Shown: one piece after another, positions 9,128-18,240 of the stretch
How positions within the stretch are numbered: the stretch's first letter is position 1
Layout of the letters: each line of letters starts with the position of its first letter
Source: Muricoccus pecuniae
Lineage (GTDB): Bacteria > Pseudomonadota > Alphaproteobacteria > Acetobacterales > Acetobacteraceae
Assembly (NCBI RefSeq): GCF_014199205.1
Contig: NZ_JACIJD010000005.1
Span: 62,001 to 126,000 of the forward strand
Length of the DNA: 64,000 bases
Reading direction: 5' to 3'
Notes under the pieces: generated by a model
What the model was told of the DNA's origin: nothing
What the model saw: the letters and a program-made list of their open reading frames with translations, nothing else
Databases searched by the model: none
Translations under genes and position numbers: made by a program

Positions 9128-10777
9128 ATGACCGAGAAGCACCCCATCACCGCCCGCAAGGGCATGGTGGTGACCAACCACCCCCTGGCCTCGGGGGCAG
9201 GGGCGGAGATGCTGCTCGCCGGGGGCAATGCGGTGGACGCCGCGATCGCCGCCCTCTTCACCCTCACCGTGGTCGAGCCGATGATGGTGGGCATCCTCGG
9301 CGGCGGGATCGCGCATCTGCGGCTGCCGGACGGGCGGCACCTCGTGGTGGACGGGCTGGCCACCGCCCCGGGCTCCGCCCGGCCGGACATGTACCGCACG
9401 GTCTCCGACACCCTGCCCGACTACCAGGAGACGGAGGGGCGGGCGAACCACCTCGGGCCGCTCGCCATGGCCGTGCCGGGCGCGCTCCGGGCCTGGTGCC
9501 ACACCCTCGCGCGCTACGGCACGATGCGGCTGGCCGATGTGCTGGACCCCGCGATCCGCTGCGCCGCCCGCGGCTGGCGCGCGACGCCCTATCTCGCCGA
9601 TGCCGTGGGCGACAACGCCGCCGAGCTCGCCCGGGACGACGGGCTGGCCGCCACCTTCCTGCCGGACGGCAGGCCTCTCCGCGCCGGGGAGCGGGTGGTG
9701 CGGGCCGACTACGCGGACACGCTCCGCCTGATCTCAGCCGACGGCCCGGACGCGCTGCATGACGGGCAGCTCGGCGACGCGCTGGCCGCGCATATGCGCG
9801 CCGCGGGCGGGCTGATCACCGCCGCCGACCTGCGCGGCGTCTCCCCCATCGAGCGCGAGCCGATCCGCGCGAGCTATCGCGGGCACGAAGTGGTCGGGCC
9901 GCCGCCGCCCTCATCGGCCGGCGTCCACATCGCGCAGATGCTGAACGTGCTGGAGGGCTTCGACATCCGCGGCCTCGGCGCAGGCACGCCGGACGGCGCG
10001 CATCTCCTGGCGGAGGTGCTGAAGATGGCCTTCGCCGACCGCGCCGTGGCCACGGCCGATCCCGCCTTCGTGCCCGTGCCGGTCGCGCGGCTCACCTCCC
10101 GCGACTACGCCGCGCTCCGGCGCGGGGAGATCGACATGGCGCGCGCGCGGGACTGGTCGCCCGGGCCCGGGCTGCTGGAATCGCCCAACACCACGCATGT
10201 CACGGTCGCGGACGGGGAGGGCACGATCATCGCGACGACGCAGACGATCAACAGCCTCTTCGGCGCGCGCTTCACCGTGCCGGGCACGGGGATGATCGCG
10301 AACAACTACATGTACAACTTCGACCCCCATCCCGGCCGCGCCCTCTCCGTCGCGCCGGGGAAGCGGGTCTTCACCTCCATGGCGCCGATGATCGTGCTGC
10401 GGGACGGCGCGCCGGTGCTGGCGCTGGGTCTGCCCGGCGGGTTGCGGATCTTCGGCTCCGCCATGCAGGCGATCATCAACCTCGTCGACCACGGCATGAC
10501 CCCGCAGGAGGCGGTGGAGGCGCCGCGCGTCTGGAGCCAGGGCCACCTGCTGGAGCTGGAGCCCGGCATCCCCGCCGCGACCGAGGAGGCCCTTCTCGCC
10601 CGTGGGCACCGGGTGCTGCGCGTGCCGGCGATCGGCGGCGGCACGGGGGCGGTGGCCTTCGGCGCGGGAGGATCGATGACCGGCGCGGCCTGCTGGCGGG
10701 CGGACGGCACGCCCGTGGGCATCGGGGGCGGGCTGGCGAGGCCGGGGGTGCGCTTCGTGCCGGAGCAGCGGCCCTAG
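9128..10777 (+). CDS. Gamma-glutamyltransferase family protein
   Basis: This 549-residue Ntn-hydrolase precursor should cleave itself into two subunits. The nucleophile is the first Thr of TTHVTV, residue 355, which would become the N-terminus of the small subunit. The large subunit has the typical GNAVDAAIAA and the small subunit GLPGGLRIFGSAMQ. No clear signal peptide is visible at MTEKHPITARKG, so it may be cytoplasmic, unlike classical periplasmic GGT. Members cleave gamma-glutamyl compounds such as glutathione, or act as acylases. It follows the ABC ATPase operon after a weak terminator. Its stop codon overlaps that of the convergent thioesterase gene. Confidence 0.88.
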   Translation: MTEKHPITARKGMVVTNHPLASGAGAEMLLAGGNAVDAAIAALFTLTVVEPMMVGILGGGIAHLRLPDGRHLVVDGLATAPGSARPDMYRTVSDTLPDYQETEGRANHLGPLAMAVPGALRAWCHTLARYGTMRLADVLDPAIRCAARGWRATPYLADAVGDNAAELARDDGLAATFLPDGRPLRAGERVVRADYADTLRLISADGPDALHDGQLGDALAAHMRAAGGLITAADLRGVSPIEREPIRASYRGHEVVGPPPPSSAGVHIAQMLNVLEGFDIRGLGAGTPDGAHLLAEVLKMAFADRAVATADPAFVPVPVARLTSRDYAALRRGEIDMARARDWSPGPGLLESPNTTHVTVADGEGTIIATTQTINSLFGARFTVPGTGMIANNYMYNFDPHPGRALSVAPGKRVFTSMAPMIVLRDGAPVLALGLPGGLRIFGSAMQAIINLVDHGMTPQEAVEAPRVWSQGHLLELEPGIPAATEEALLARGHRVLRVPAIGGGTGAVAFGAGGSMTGAACWRADGTPVGIGGGLARPGVRFVPEQRP

Positions 10778-11217
10778 GGCGCCACCAGCAGCGGCGAGAC
10801 GGCGTCGCGGAGCGCCTGGGGCAGGGGGGTGGGCCGGGTCTGCGTCTCCCGGTCCACGTAGACGTGGACAAAGTGCCCCTCCGCGCTCGCCTCCTCCTCC
10901 GAATTGCGGAAGATCCCGATCTCGTAGCGGATGGAGGTGTTGCCGACCCGCGAGACGCGCAGCCCGGCCGTGACGAGGTCGGGGAAGGAGATCGGGGCGA
11001 GGTAGCGGCAGCCCGTCTCCACCACCACCCCGATGACCGTGGATGTCCTGAGGTCGATCGCGCCGGATGCCAGCAGGAAGCGCGAGACCACCGTGTCGAA
11101 GAACGAGTAGTAGACGACGTTGTTCACATGGGCATAGGCGTCGTTGTCGCCCCAGCGCGTCGGGATCTCGAGGAAATGCCTGAAATCCGCCCGCCCTGGG
11201 CGTGTGCGCTCGCTCAT
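10774..11217 (-). CDS. Acyl-CoA thioesterase, hot-dog fold (4HBT family)
   Basis: This is a 147-residue single hot-dog-domain protein. The active-site region TRWGDNDAYAHVNNVVYY is typical of 4-hydroxybenzoyl-CoA thioesterase-like enzymes, with an Asp/Asn pair where the catalytic acid sits. It hydrolyses an acyl-CoA of unknown chain type. The start is ATG at 11217 (MSERTRPGR); an upstream in-frame ATG would add a Cys/Arg-rich tail and is less likely. It is convergent with the gamma-glutamyltransferase gene, with a 4-base overlap of stops, and divergent from minC. Confidence 0.85.
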   Translation of the reverse strand: MSERTRPGRADFRHFLEIPTRWGDNDAYAHVNNVVYYSFFDTVVSRFLLASGAIDLRTSTVIGVVVETGCRYLAPISFPDLVTAGLRVSRVGNTSIRYEIGIFRNSEEEASAEGHFVHVYVDRETQTRPTPLPQALRDAVSPLLVAP

Positions 11218-11363
11218 CGGTTCTCCCCCTCTCCACGCCCGGCTGTGGCACGCGTGCCGCGCCGCAGCCTCCCCGCACGGGAAAGCGCGCGCAAGGCTTC
11301 GCCTGCCGCTCGCTTCCCTGTAATGTGAGCCCACAGCCCGCCCACAGGAACCCGCACGCCCGT

Positions 11364-12095
11364 ATGTCCTCCCCCGCGTCAGAAGCCCGATTGGAGCCGT
11401 TCCGGCTGCGCGGGGCGAATTTCAACCTGCTGGTGCTGCGACTGCTCGACCCCAGGGTTGAGGTGATCGTCCCCGCCCTGGCCGACCAGTTCCGCCGCGC
11501 CCCGGGCTTCCTGCGGAACGCCCCCATCGTGCTCGGGCTGGACGACCTGGACCCTGTCGCGGCCCCTGATTTCAACGACCTGACGGCCCAGCTCCGCGCC
11601 GTCCAGATCGCCCCGATCGGCACCACGGGCGGCGGGCCGGAACTGCGCGCGGCCGCCCAGGCGGCGGGGCTGCCGCCGCTCCGCGCGGCGGGCGGCGAGA
11701 CCCCCCAGCCGATCGCCCAGCCCGCCCCGGTCCCCATCCCCGAGCCGCTCCCGCCCTCCGGCTGGCAGCCGACGCTCGTCGTGGACCAGGCCGTGCGGGC
11801 AGGGCAGCGCATCTGGGCCCAGGGCGGCGACCTCGTCGTGCGCGGCACGGTCAATCCGGGAGCCGAGGTGATCGCGGACGGCAACGTCCATGTCTACGGC
11901 ACGCTGCGCGGGCGGGCGATCGCGGGCGGGGCGGACAACCTGAACGCCCGCATCTTCGCGCTGAACTTCGAGCCCGAGCTCGTCTCCATCGCCGGCTACT
12001 ACGCCGTGCGGGACGGGCTGGGCGATGCCCCGCTCGGCCGGCCCGTGCAGGTCTGCCTCATCGGCGAGAGCATGCGGTTCGACCGGCTGGGCTAG
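11364..12095 (+). CDS. minC: Septum-site determining protein MinC
   Basis: This 243-residue inhibitor of FtsZ polymerisation acts at the cell poles with MinD. The N-terminal FtsZ-binding domain (about residues 1-110, FRLRGANFNLLVLRLLD) is joined by a proline-rich linker to the C-terminal right-handed beta-helix domain (DLVVRGTVNPGAEVIADGN, VHVYGTLRGRAIAG) that dimerises and binds MinD. The start is ATG at 11364. It is the first gene of minCDE. The gap to minD contains a stem-loop. Confidence 0.95.
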   Translation: MSSPASEARLEPFRLRGANFNLLVLRLLDPRVEVIVPALADQFRRAPGFLRNAPIVLGLDDLDPVAAPDFNDLTAQLRAVQIAPIGTTGGGPELRAAAQAAGLPPLRAAGGETPQPIAQPAPVPIPEPLPPSGWQPTLVVDQAVRAGQRIWAQGGDLVVRGTVNPGAEVIADGNVHVYGTLRGRAIAGGADNLNARIFALNFEPELVSIAGYYAVRDGLGDAPLGRPVQVCLIGESMRFDRLG

Positions 12096-12115
12096 GATTT
12101 AGGTTGAGGTAAGGC

Positions 12116-12142
12116 GGCCTTCCCCTTTGCAGGGGAGAGGCC
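12116..12142 (+). repeat. Stem-loop in the minC-minD gap
   Basis: GGCCTTCCCCT and AGGGGAGAGGCC pair around TTGC. It lies 20 bases after minC and 65 bases before minD. There is no T run after it, so it is more likely a processing or mRNA-stability element, or a dispersed palindromic repeat, than a terminator. A short palindrome, GAAGGAGGATCCTTC, follows it. Confidence 0.5.
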
Positions 12143-12207
12143 CGGCATGCGAAGGAGGATCCTTCCGCCGGGCGGGCTGCGGGATCGAGGGGGTTGGAGA
12201 GCGGCGC

Positions 12208-13026
12208 ATGGCGCAAGTAGTGGTAGTAACCTCGGGCAAGGGCGGGGTCGGCAAAACGACGTCATCCGCGGCCTTCGCGACCGGGCTCGCGCAGGCCGGC
12301 AAGAAGACGGTGGTGATCGACTTCGATGTGGGGCTCCGCAATCTCGACCTGATCATGGGGGTCGAGCGCCGGGTGGTGTTCGACATCGTGAACGTGATCA
12401 GCGGCGAGGCGAAGCTCAACCAGGCGCTGATCCGGGACAAGCGGGTGGACACCCTCTCCATCCTCCCGGCCAGCCAGACCCGGGACAAGGACGCCCTGAC
12501 CAAGGAGGGCGTCGCGACCATCATCGAGGAGCTGTCGAAGGACTTCGACTTCATCCTCTGCGACAGCCCCGCCGGCATCGAGAAGGGCGCCATGCTCGCC
12601 CTCTACTTCGCCGACCAGGCGGTCGTGGTCACGAACCCCGAGGTCTCCTCCGTCCGCGACAGCGACCGGATCCTCGGCGTGCTCCAATCCAAGTCCAAGC
12701 GGGCCGAGGAGAAGAAGGATCCCGTCAAGGAGCACCTTCTCGTCACCCGCTACGACCCGGCGCGCGTCGAGCGCGGCGAGATGCTGAAGCTGGAGGACGT
12801 GCAGGACATCCTGCGCATCCCCCTGCTCGGCGTCATCCCGGAGAGCGAGAGCGTCCTCAAGGCCTCCAACACCGGTAACCCGGTGATCCTGGACGGCGAG
12901 TCCCAGGCCGGGCAAGCCTACAAGGACGCGGTCGCCCGCTTCCTCGGCGAGGACCGGCCGATGCGCTTCATCGAGGCGGAGAAGAGGGGCTTCTTCTCGC
13001 GCCTGTTCGGCGGGAGGGCGGCATGA
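12208..13026 (+). CDS. minD: Septum-site determining ATPase MinD
   Basis: This 272-residue membrane-binding ATPase recruits MinC and drives pole-to-pole oscillation with MinE. It has the deviant Walker A motif GKGGVGKT (residues 10-17) with the signature lysine K11, the switch I region DFDVGLRNLD and switch II CDSPAGIEKGA. The C-terminal amphipathic helix KRGFFSRLFGG is the membrane-targeting sequence. The start is ATG at 12208. The stop overlaps the minE start as ATGA. Confidence 0.97.
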   Translation: MAQVVVVTSGKGGVGKTTSSAAFATGLAQAGKKTVVIDFDVGLRNLDLIMGVERRVVFDIVNVISGEAKLNQALIRDKRVDTLSILPASQTRDKDALTKEGVATIIEELSKDFDFILCDSPAGIEKGAMLALYFADQAVVVTNPEVSSVRDSDRILGVLQSKSKRAEEKKDPVKEHLLVTRYDPARVERGEMLKLEDVQDILRIPLLGVIPESESVLKASNTGNPVILDGESQAGQAYKDAVARFLGEDRPMRFIEAEKRGFFSRLFGGRAA

Positions 13027-13304
13027 GCTGGCTGAGTTTCTTCCGCGGCAAGCAGGAGGAGGTCCCGCCGACCGCCTCCGCCGCAAAGGAGCGCCTGCAG
13101 ATCGTGCTCGCCCACGAGCGGATCTCCCGCAAGGGCGAGGACTTCCTGCCCAAGCTCCAGAAGGAGATCGTGGAGCTGATCGCCAAGCACGTGGCGATCG
13201 AGGCGGAGCGGGTGAACGTCTCGCTCGAGCGGGGCGGGGACATGTCCACGCTGGCCATCGCGGTGGAGATCCCGGGACCGGAGCCGGCGCGGCGCGCTTC
13301 CTGA
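13023..13304 (+). CDS. minE: Cell division topological specificity factor MinE
   Basis: This 93-residue protein stimulates MinD ATPase and keeps the division site at midcell. The N-terminal helix MSWLSFFRG binds membrane. The MinD-contact region AAKERLQIVLAHER and the C-terminal dimer domain (MSTLAIAVEIP) are typical. It overlaps minD by four bases, so the two are translationally coupled. A promoterless gap of 51 bases follows before the GGDEF-EAL gene. Confidence 0.96.
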   Translation: MSWLSFFRGKQEEVPPTASAAKERLQIVLAHERISRKGEDFLPKLQKEIVELIAKHVAIEAERVNVSLERGGDMSTLAIAVEIPGPEPARRAS

Positions 13305-13355
13305 GGGAGCGCGCTTAACACTTGCTCAAGCCGCCCGCCGCATCATCCGGTCCGA

Positions 13356-15737
13356 ATGGATCGGAATCGGCGGATGATCGGGCGGTTCTTGCCGCACAAC
13401 GGGCTGCGGTCGCGGATGGTCTTCCTCTCGGCCGCGCCCTCGCTCCTCTGTCTGCTGGCGATGGCGGCCGTTGTCGCTTGGTTCGTGCGCGGCCTGCAGC
13501 TCGACATGGAGGCGCGCGCGCTCCAGGCGGCCGGCACCCGCTTCGAGACGCGCATGGCGGAGCTGCGGGGCCGGCTCGACGCCCTCTCGCTGCTGCTGCC
13601 GCGGCACGAGGCCCTGTCGGGCGCCCTACCCGCTGAGAGCGGGGCAGGCCGCCTCCGTCCCCTCCTGGCCGAGCTTCAGGCCGCCGATCCATCGATCCAG
13701 GCCATTGAGCTTCGCGTGCCCGGCGGCGGGCGCCCGGACCGGGTATACCGCTTGGCCGATGGCTGCGCCTCCCTCCCCACCGCGCGCTGCGAGGTGGGCG
13801 GCCCGCCGCTGGCGGAGAGCGTCGCGGCGCTCGACCTGCCGGACGGCACCCGGGCCGAGGTCCGCATCTCGGCCTTCATGAGCCAGGAACTCGCCGAGGC
13901 CCTCGCCTTCGGCGAGAAGGGCGCGCTGATGCTGCTGACGGAGGGGGCGGTCGGCGTCAGCACCCTGCCCGTGCCAACATCGCCCCTGGCAGACTGGGCG
14001 CCCAACTGGCTGCTCGATGCCATGGCCGCCAACCGCGTCGGGACGGGCAGCCTCTCGCTGGACGAGAGGGTCTGGCAGGCCCGGGTCGCGCCCCTGGAGG
14101 GCGGGGCGGTGCGGGATCCGTCCCGGCCGCGCTCCTTCATCCTGCTTCTCCTGCCGGCGGGCGCCGGTGCCGAGGCGCTGGACCGGACGGTCGGGGCCAT
14201 CGTGGCGGCGCTGGCGGCGATGCTGGCGGTGGGTATTGCCCTGGCCGCGATCGCGGCCGGGCGCCTGGGAAACATGCTCTCCGCCCTCACCGATGCGCTG
14301 CGGCGGCTGGGCCGGGGAGATCTCAGCGTCTCCATCCCCGCCCTGCCGCCGGGCGCGCCGCGCGAGCTGGTGGAGCTGACCGATGCCTGCACGCTGTTCC
14401 GGGACGCCTCGGCGGAGCGCAGCCGCCTCTCCGAGCGGCTGCGCTGGCTCGCCAATTTCGATGCGCTGACAGGGCTGCCGAACCGGGCGCTGCTGGGCGA
14501 CAGGCTCGACCTCGCCTTCGCGACCGCGCGCCGCGACGGGACGGGGCTCGTGGTCCTCGCCCTCGACCTCGACCACTTCAAGGAGGTGAACGACACGCTG
14601 GGCCATGCCATGGGGGATGAGGTCCTGCGCGTCGTCGCCTCGCGGCTGCGCTCCTGCCTGCGCACCACGGACACGCTCGCGCGGACGGGCGGGGACGAGT
14701 TCGTGCTGGTCGCCCCAGGCCTGGAGGAGCCAGCCCAGCTGGAGGGCTTCGCCAACCGCCTGCTCGCCGCGATGGAGGACCCGGTCCCTATCGGGTCGGA
14801 GTACCGGTCGATCGGCCTTTCCATCGGCGCGGCGGTGCTCGCCCCCGGCGGCTTCGACGGCAAGCCCGAGGCCATGCTGCAGGATGCGGACCTCGCCCTC
14901 TACCAGGCCAAGGCGGAGGGCGGCTCCTGCCTCCGCATCTTCGAGCCCGCGATGAACGACCGGCTGCGGACCCGCCGCGCCCTGGTGGCCGATCTGCGCG
15001 TCGCCATGGCGCGGCAGGAGCTGACGATCCTCTTCCAGCCCCAGGTCTCGACCGCCACGCGCCGGATCAAGGGGGCGGAGGCGCTGCTGCGCTGGCACCA
15101 CCCGACGCGCGGCGTCATCGGCCCCGACGTGTTCATCCCCCTGGCGGAGGAGACCGGCCTGATCGTGCCGATCGGTGCCTGGGTGCTCGAGGAGGCCTGC
15201 CATGTGGCCCGGCGATGGGGCGGGCTGAGCCTCGCCGTGAACGTCTCGGCGCATCAGGTCCGCCAGGCGAGCTTCGTCGACACGGTGGAACGCGCCCTGG
15301 CCCGCTCGGGCCTGCCCGCCCGGTGCCTGGAGCTGGAGATCACCGAGGCGGCGATGCTTGCCAACAGCGCCGAGACGCTCGGCATCCTCTCGCGCCTTCG
15401 CTCGCTCGGCGTCCGGCTGGCGATGGATGACTTCGGGACGGGCTACTCCTCCCTCGCCACGCTGCAGCGCTTCCGCTTCGACAAGATCAAGGTGGACCGC
15501 TCCTTCGTGCGCCATCTCGTTCATGACGCCCGGGCCGTTGCGCTGCTCCGGGCCGTGATCGCGCTCGGCAGCGCGCTGGACGTGACCACCAATGCCGAGG
15601 GGGTCGAGGACGAGGGCCAGCTCTCCCTCCTGCAGGCCGAGGGCTGCGACGAGGCGCAGGGCTACCTGTTCGGCCGCCCGATGTCGGCGGCCGACTTCGA
15701 GGCGCAGCTGGGGACGCGGAACTCCAGCGCGGCCTGA
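13356..15737 (+). CDS. Membrane GGDEF-EAL protein (dual c-di-GMP enzyme)
   Basis: The 793-residue protein has two membrane helices, at about residues 22-45 and 270-300, flanking a periplasmic sensor region, then a HAMP-like linker (GRGDLSVSIPALPPG). A GGDEF domain follows (TGGDEF near residue 445) and then an EAL domain (EALLRW near residue 574, DDFGTGYSSL further on). Both active sites look intact. An RxxD product-inhibition site (RTTD) sits five residues before GGDEF. It may make or degrade c-di-GMP; direction cannot be read from sequence. Start is ATG at 13356; ATG 13374 is an alternative. It is in line with minCDE but probably has its own promoter. Confidence 0.92.
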   Translation: MDRNRRMIGRFLPHNGLRSRMVFLSAAPSLLCLLAMAAVVAWFVRGLQLDMEARALQAAGTRFETRMAELRGRLDALSLLLPRHEALSGALPAESGAGRLRPLLAELQAADPSIQAIELRVPGGGRPDRVYRLADGCASLPTARCEVGGPPLAESVAALDLPDGTRAEVRISAFMSQELAEALAFGEKGALMLLTEGAVGVSTLPVPTSPLADWAPNWLLDAMAANRVGTGSLSLDERVWQARVAPLEGGAVRDPSRPRSFILLLLPAGAGAEALDRTVGAIVAALAAMLAVGIALAAIAAGRLGNMLSALTDALRRLGRGDLSVSIPALPPGAPRELVELTDACTLFRDASAERSRLSERLRWLANFDALTGLPNRALLGDRLDLAFATARRDGTGLVVLALDLDHFKEVNDTLGHAMGDEVLRVVASRLRSCLRTTDTLARTGGDEFVLVAPGLEEPAQLEGFANRLLAAMEDPVPIGSEYRSIGLSIGAAVLAPGGFDGKPEAMLQDADLALYQAKAEGGSCLRIFEPAMNDRLRTRRALVADLRVAMARQELTILFQPQVSTATRRIKGAEALLRWHHPTRGVIGPDVFIPLAEETGLIVPIGAWVLEEACHVARRWGGLSLAVNVSAHQVRQASFVDTVERALARSGLPARCLELEITEAAMLANSAETLGILSRLRSLGVRLAMDDFGTGYSSLATLQRFRFDKIKVDRSFVRHLVHDARAVALLRAVIALGSALDVTTNAEGVEDEGQLSLLQAEGCDEAQGYLFGRPMSAADFEAQLGTRNSSAA

Positions 15738-15744
15738 CCCCCGC

Positions 15745-16464
15745 TCAGCGCCGGAAGCGCAGGTCCAGCCCGGCCGCCTTCCAGGCCGCCTCGGTCGCCT
15801 CCATGTCGAGCACCCCCGACGGATTGGCCTTGCGGGGCTGGCGGTCGAGATAGGGCGCGCGGTCCCGCCGCCAGATCGCCAGGAGGCGGGACATCTCCTC
15901 CAGCGGGTCGGGGTGGTCATCCACCCGGATGTCGAGGTCGGGGAAGTCCTCGGTGGTGACGAGGCGCATGGCGGCGGACTGCCGGCCGCGCCGGTCGCCC
16001 CCCGCGGCCTCGCCGGCCCGGAGGGCGAGCGCTAGCCGTTCCGGCAGGGGCTGGTCGGCGCTCACGGCAAAGGCCGCGAAGGTGTCGTGCAGCACGGCCG
16101 GGCCCGCCAGCATGTTCCCTGCGACGGAGACGCCCGGCGTCGCGCGGTCCCCCGCCCATTCCACGCAGTTCTGGCCGGTGAAGGCGGCGCTGCGGCCGAA
16201 GCGGTCCACGGCGTGGATCTGCCGGACATGGCGCCCTTCGTCGCCGGCCAGCGCGCCCTCGATCGCGGCGGCGGGCGCTAAGCCGCGCGCCATGCCGTCG
16301 AGCACTGCCGGCCCGAGATAGCGATTGGTGAATGACTGGGTGGAGACCGCCCCCACCCCCGCGCGGAGATGGGGGCAGGACGCGCCGACGGCGAAGCTGC
16401 AGGTCGTGACGGCGACGGCGAAGGCCCCGCTCGCGGGGTCATGCGCCACGATGGACCAGGTCAT
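15745..16464 (-). CDS. DUF1028 family Ntn-hydrolase-like protein
   Basis: This 239-residue protein begins MTWSIVAHDPASG and continues VAVTTCSFAVGASCPHLRAG and VGAVSTQSFTN. That is the DUF1028 pattern, a family with an Ntn-hydrolase-like fold often found near peptidases and uptake systems. Its enzymatic activity is not established. The gene converges on the GGDEF-EAL gene with a seven-base gap and lies downstream of the proline-rich methyltransferase-like gene in the same direction. Confidence 0.85.
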   Translation of the reverse strand: MTWSIVAHDPASGAFAVAVTTCSFAVGASCPHLRAGVGAVSTQSFTNRYLGPAVLDGMARGLAPAAAIEGALAGDEGRHVRQIHAVDRFGRSAAFTGQNCVEWAGDRATPGVSVAGNMLAGPAVLHDTFAAFAVSADQPLPERLALALRAGEAAGGDRRGRQSAAMRLVTTEDFPDLDIRVDDHPDPLEEMSRLLAIWRRDRAPYLDRQPRKANPSGVLDMEATEAAWKAAGLDLRFRR

Positions 16465-16531
16465 GGGTGGGGTCTCCCTTGCCGGGTTGGCGCCGGCCTC
16501 GCGCGGGTTCGGGCGGAGGCCGGGGGTGGGG

Positions 16532-17740
16532 TCAGTTCTTGCGGGCGAGAAGCAGGAGCCAGGCGGCGTGCCGGGGCCCGGCCGCCTCGCCCGCCTCCTC
16601 CAGCAGCGCCGCGGCGGGCGCATCGGGAAGCAGGCCGGCTGGGGGCGCATCCGACTGGGCACGCCAGGTGTCGAGCGAATGTCCCTCCAGCCGCACCGGC
16701 ACGAGCCCGGCTGCCTGCGCCGCCCCGCGCAGCGCCGCGGCGGAGAGGCCGGACGTCGTGGGCGCGCGTCCGAGCGCTGCGGCGAGGCGCCGGCCCAGGG
16801 AGTCCGCATTCTCGGCGATGGCGAGGACGAGTCCGCCTTGGCGGAGCAGGCGCGCGGCCTCGGCCAGCTCCCGCGCCGGCGGCTCCGCCGCGGCGAGGAC
16901 GAGAGCGAGGTCGAAGCAGGCCGGAGGAAGCTGCGGACCCTCGGCCGAGATGAGGGCGGAAGGGGGAAGGGCGGCCGCTGCGAGGTCCTGCGAGTGGCCG
17001 ATCGCCGCGACCCTCCGCCCGGCGGCCTCCCCCAGCAGAGGACCGATCCGCGCCGGCAGCCCGCCCCAGCCGGCGGCGCCCCGCGCGGGGGCGGCGGCGG
17101 CGTTGCTCGGCGGCGGTTCCGGCTTAAGCGCGGGGGTGGGTGGCACCGGGATGCGCGGCATCTCGGGCATCCCCGGCGGCATCGAGGGAGGGGCGGGCGG
17201 ATCGGCTTGCCTTGCGGGCGGAACCCGGAGCGCGAGCGCCTCGGGCGGAAGGGTGGCCTTCGGAATCTCGGGCGCGCGCGGGGGCGCGGAGGGCATGATG
17301 GCCGCCTCGGGCGGCAAGGCGCTCCCGGGAGCGCTGGCCTCGGCGGCGCCCGGTCCCGCGAAGGGCGGCGAGGGCGGGGTGGAGCCCGATGCCGCGGCAT
17401 CGGCCAGCGCGCGTACCGGGGCCGCATTGCGGAGGCTTGCCAGGCCGAAGGTGGGGCGCCGTGCGAAGACCACGTAGCCCTCGTTCGCGTAGACGGGCGT
17501 CGTCTCGGCGAGGAGCCGCTGCAGCAGGGCGCCGGGAAGGGCGCCGGCCCCGGCAGTCTCCACCACCGCCCAGTCCGGCAGCACGGCGGGATCGGGCGGC
17601 GCGAGGGCACCGGTCGTGGCCTCGAATGCCGCGGGGGCGATCACTGTCTGGCCGGGCGGGATGCGCCCTTCCAGGAAACGGGCGGCTCCGGTCCAGGCCG
17701 GGTTGGCGGTGTGGTCGTCGCCGGGAGAGGTGTCGCGCAT
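16532..17740 (-). CDS. Proline-rich protein with degenerate SAM-methyltransferase-like C-terminus
   Basis: The 402-residue protein has three parts. Residues 1-95 form an ordered N-terminal region (NPAWTGAARFLEGRIPPGQ) ending VYANEGYVVFARRP. Residues about 110-225 are a Pro/Ala-rich disordered linker with repeated MP and PP steps. The C-terminus resembles a class I methyltransferase fold, with CFDLALVLAAAEPP, LLRQGGLVLAIAEN and a terminal AAWLLLLARK strand. The usual glycine-rich SAM loop is not clear: the equivalent position reads AAIGHSQDLAAA. It may be a non-catalytic or divergent methyltransferase. The start is ATG at 17740. Confidence 0.65.
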   Translation of the reverse strand: MRDTSPGDDHTANPAWTGAARFLEGRIPPGQTVIAPAAFEATTGALAPPDPAVLPDWAVVETAGAGALPGALLQRLLAETTPVYANEGYVVFARRPTFGLASLRNAAPVRALADAAASGSTPPSPPFAGPGAAEASAPGSALPPEAAIMPSAPPRAPEIPKATLPPEALALRVPPARQADPPAPPSMPPGMPEMPRIPVPPTPALKPEPPPSNAAAAPARGAAGWGGLPARIGPLLGEAAGRRVAAIGHSQDLAAAALPPSALISAEGPQLPPACFDLALVLAAAEPPARELAEAARLLRQGGLVLAIAENADSLGRRLAAALGRAPTTSGLSAAALRGAAQAAGLVPVRLEGHSLDTWRAQSDAPPAGLLPDAPAAALLEEAGEAAGPRHAAWLLLLARKN

Positions 17741-17804
17741 GACGCCAGGGTTAAAGCCTTGGACGGCCGGATCAAGCGGGGCCGTGCGGGAAGCGCGCCT
17801 TGGT

Positions 17805-17827
17805 GGCACCGTGGTGGCAACGGTGCC
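17805..17827 (+). repeat. Perfect inverted repeat in the intergenic region
   Basis: GGCACCGT and ACGGTGCC form an 8-bp stem around GGTGGCA. It lies 65 bases upstream of the leftward proline-rich gene and about 140 bases before the small membrane protein. There is no T run. It could be an operator or an mRNA hairpin. The rest of 17741-17969 shows nothing I can name. Confidence 0.4.
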
Positions 17828-17969
17828 GCAACGCGTCCCGCGTTCGGGCTGCCCGCAAACAGGCCGCCTCCCCGCACGTTATGCCCTCTGAACCGGAAAT
17901 CTCCGGCCCTGTCCCGGCGACCATCATGGCCGCCCGGGAGGTTCGGGATCGCTTTCCCCGAGGAATCAA

Positions 17970-18200
17970 ATGCTCGCCAACCACCCCCGCACGCGAGACG
18001 CAGCACATCTCGATGAAGGCCCGTTCCTGCTGGATGAGGGGGCGCCCCTCGGCCTCTCTAGCGCGCGGCTCCCGCCCTCACGACCCATCGCCCACGCGGA
18101 GGAAGGGGAGGGCGGCCGGAGCGAGTGGTGGGCCCTCGCGAAAGCCGTCCTGATCGGCTCCGCCGCCGTGATGCTGATCGGCTGGGTCATCTCGGGCTAG
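17970..18200 (+). CDS. Small single-pass membrane protein, unknown function
   Basis: This 76-residue frame has a soluble N-terminal half and one C-terminal transmembrane helix (WWALAKAVLIGSAAVMLIGW, then VISG), so it would be tail-anchored. The ribosome binding site GAGGAATCAA before ATG at 17970 is good. No family is recognised. The neighbouring L,D-transpeptidase gene follows by 40 bases, so an envelope role is possible but not shown. Confidence 0.5.
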   Translation: MLANHPRTRDAAHLDEGPFLLDEGAPLGLSSARLPPSRPIAHAEEGEGGRSEWWALAKAVLIGSAAVMLIGWVISG

Positions 18201-18240
18201 CACCCTGCTTTCGGCTTTGCAGCGCGCGGCGCCGGGAGCT

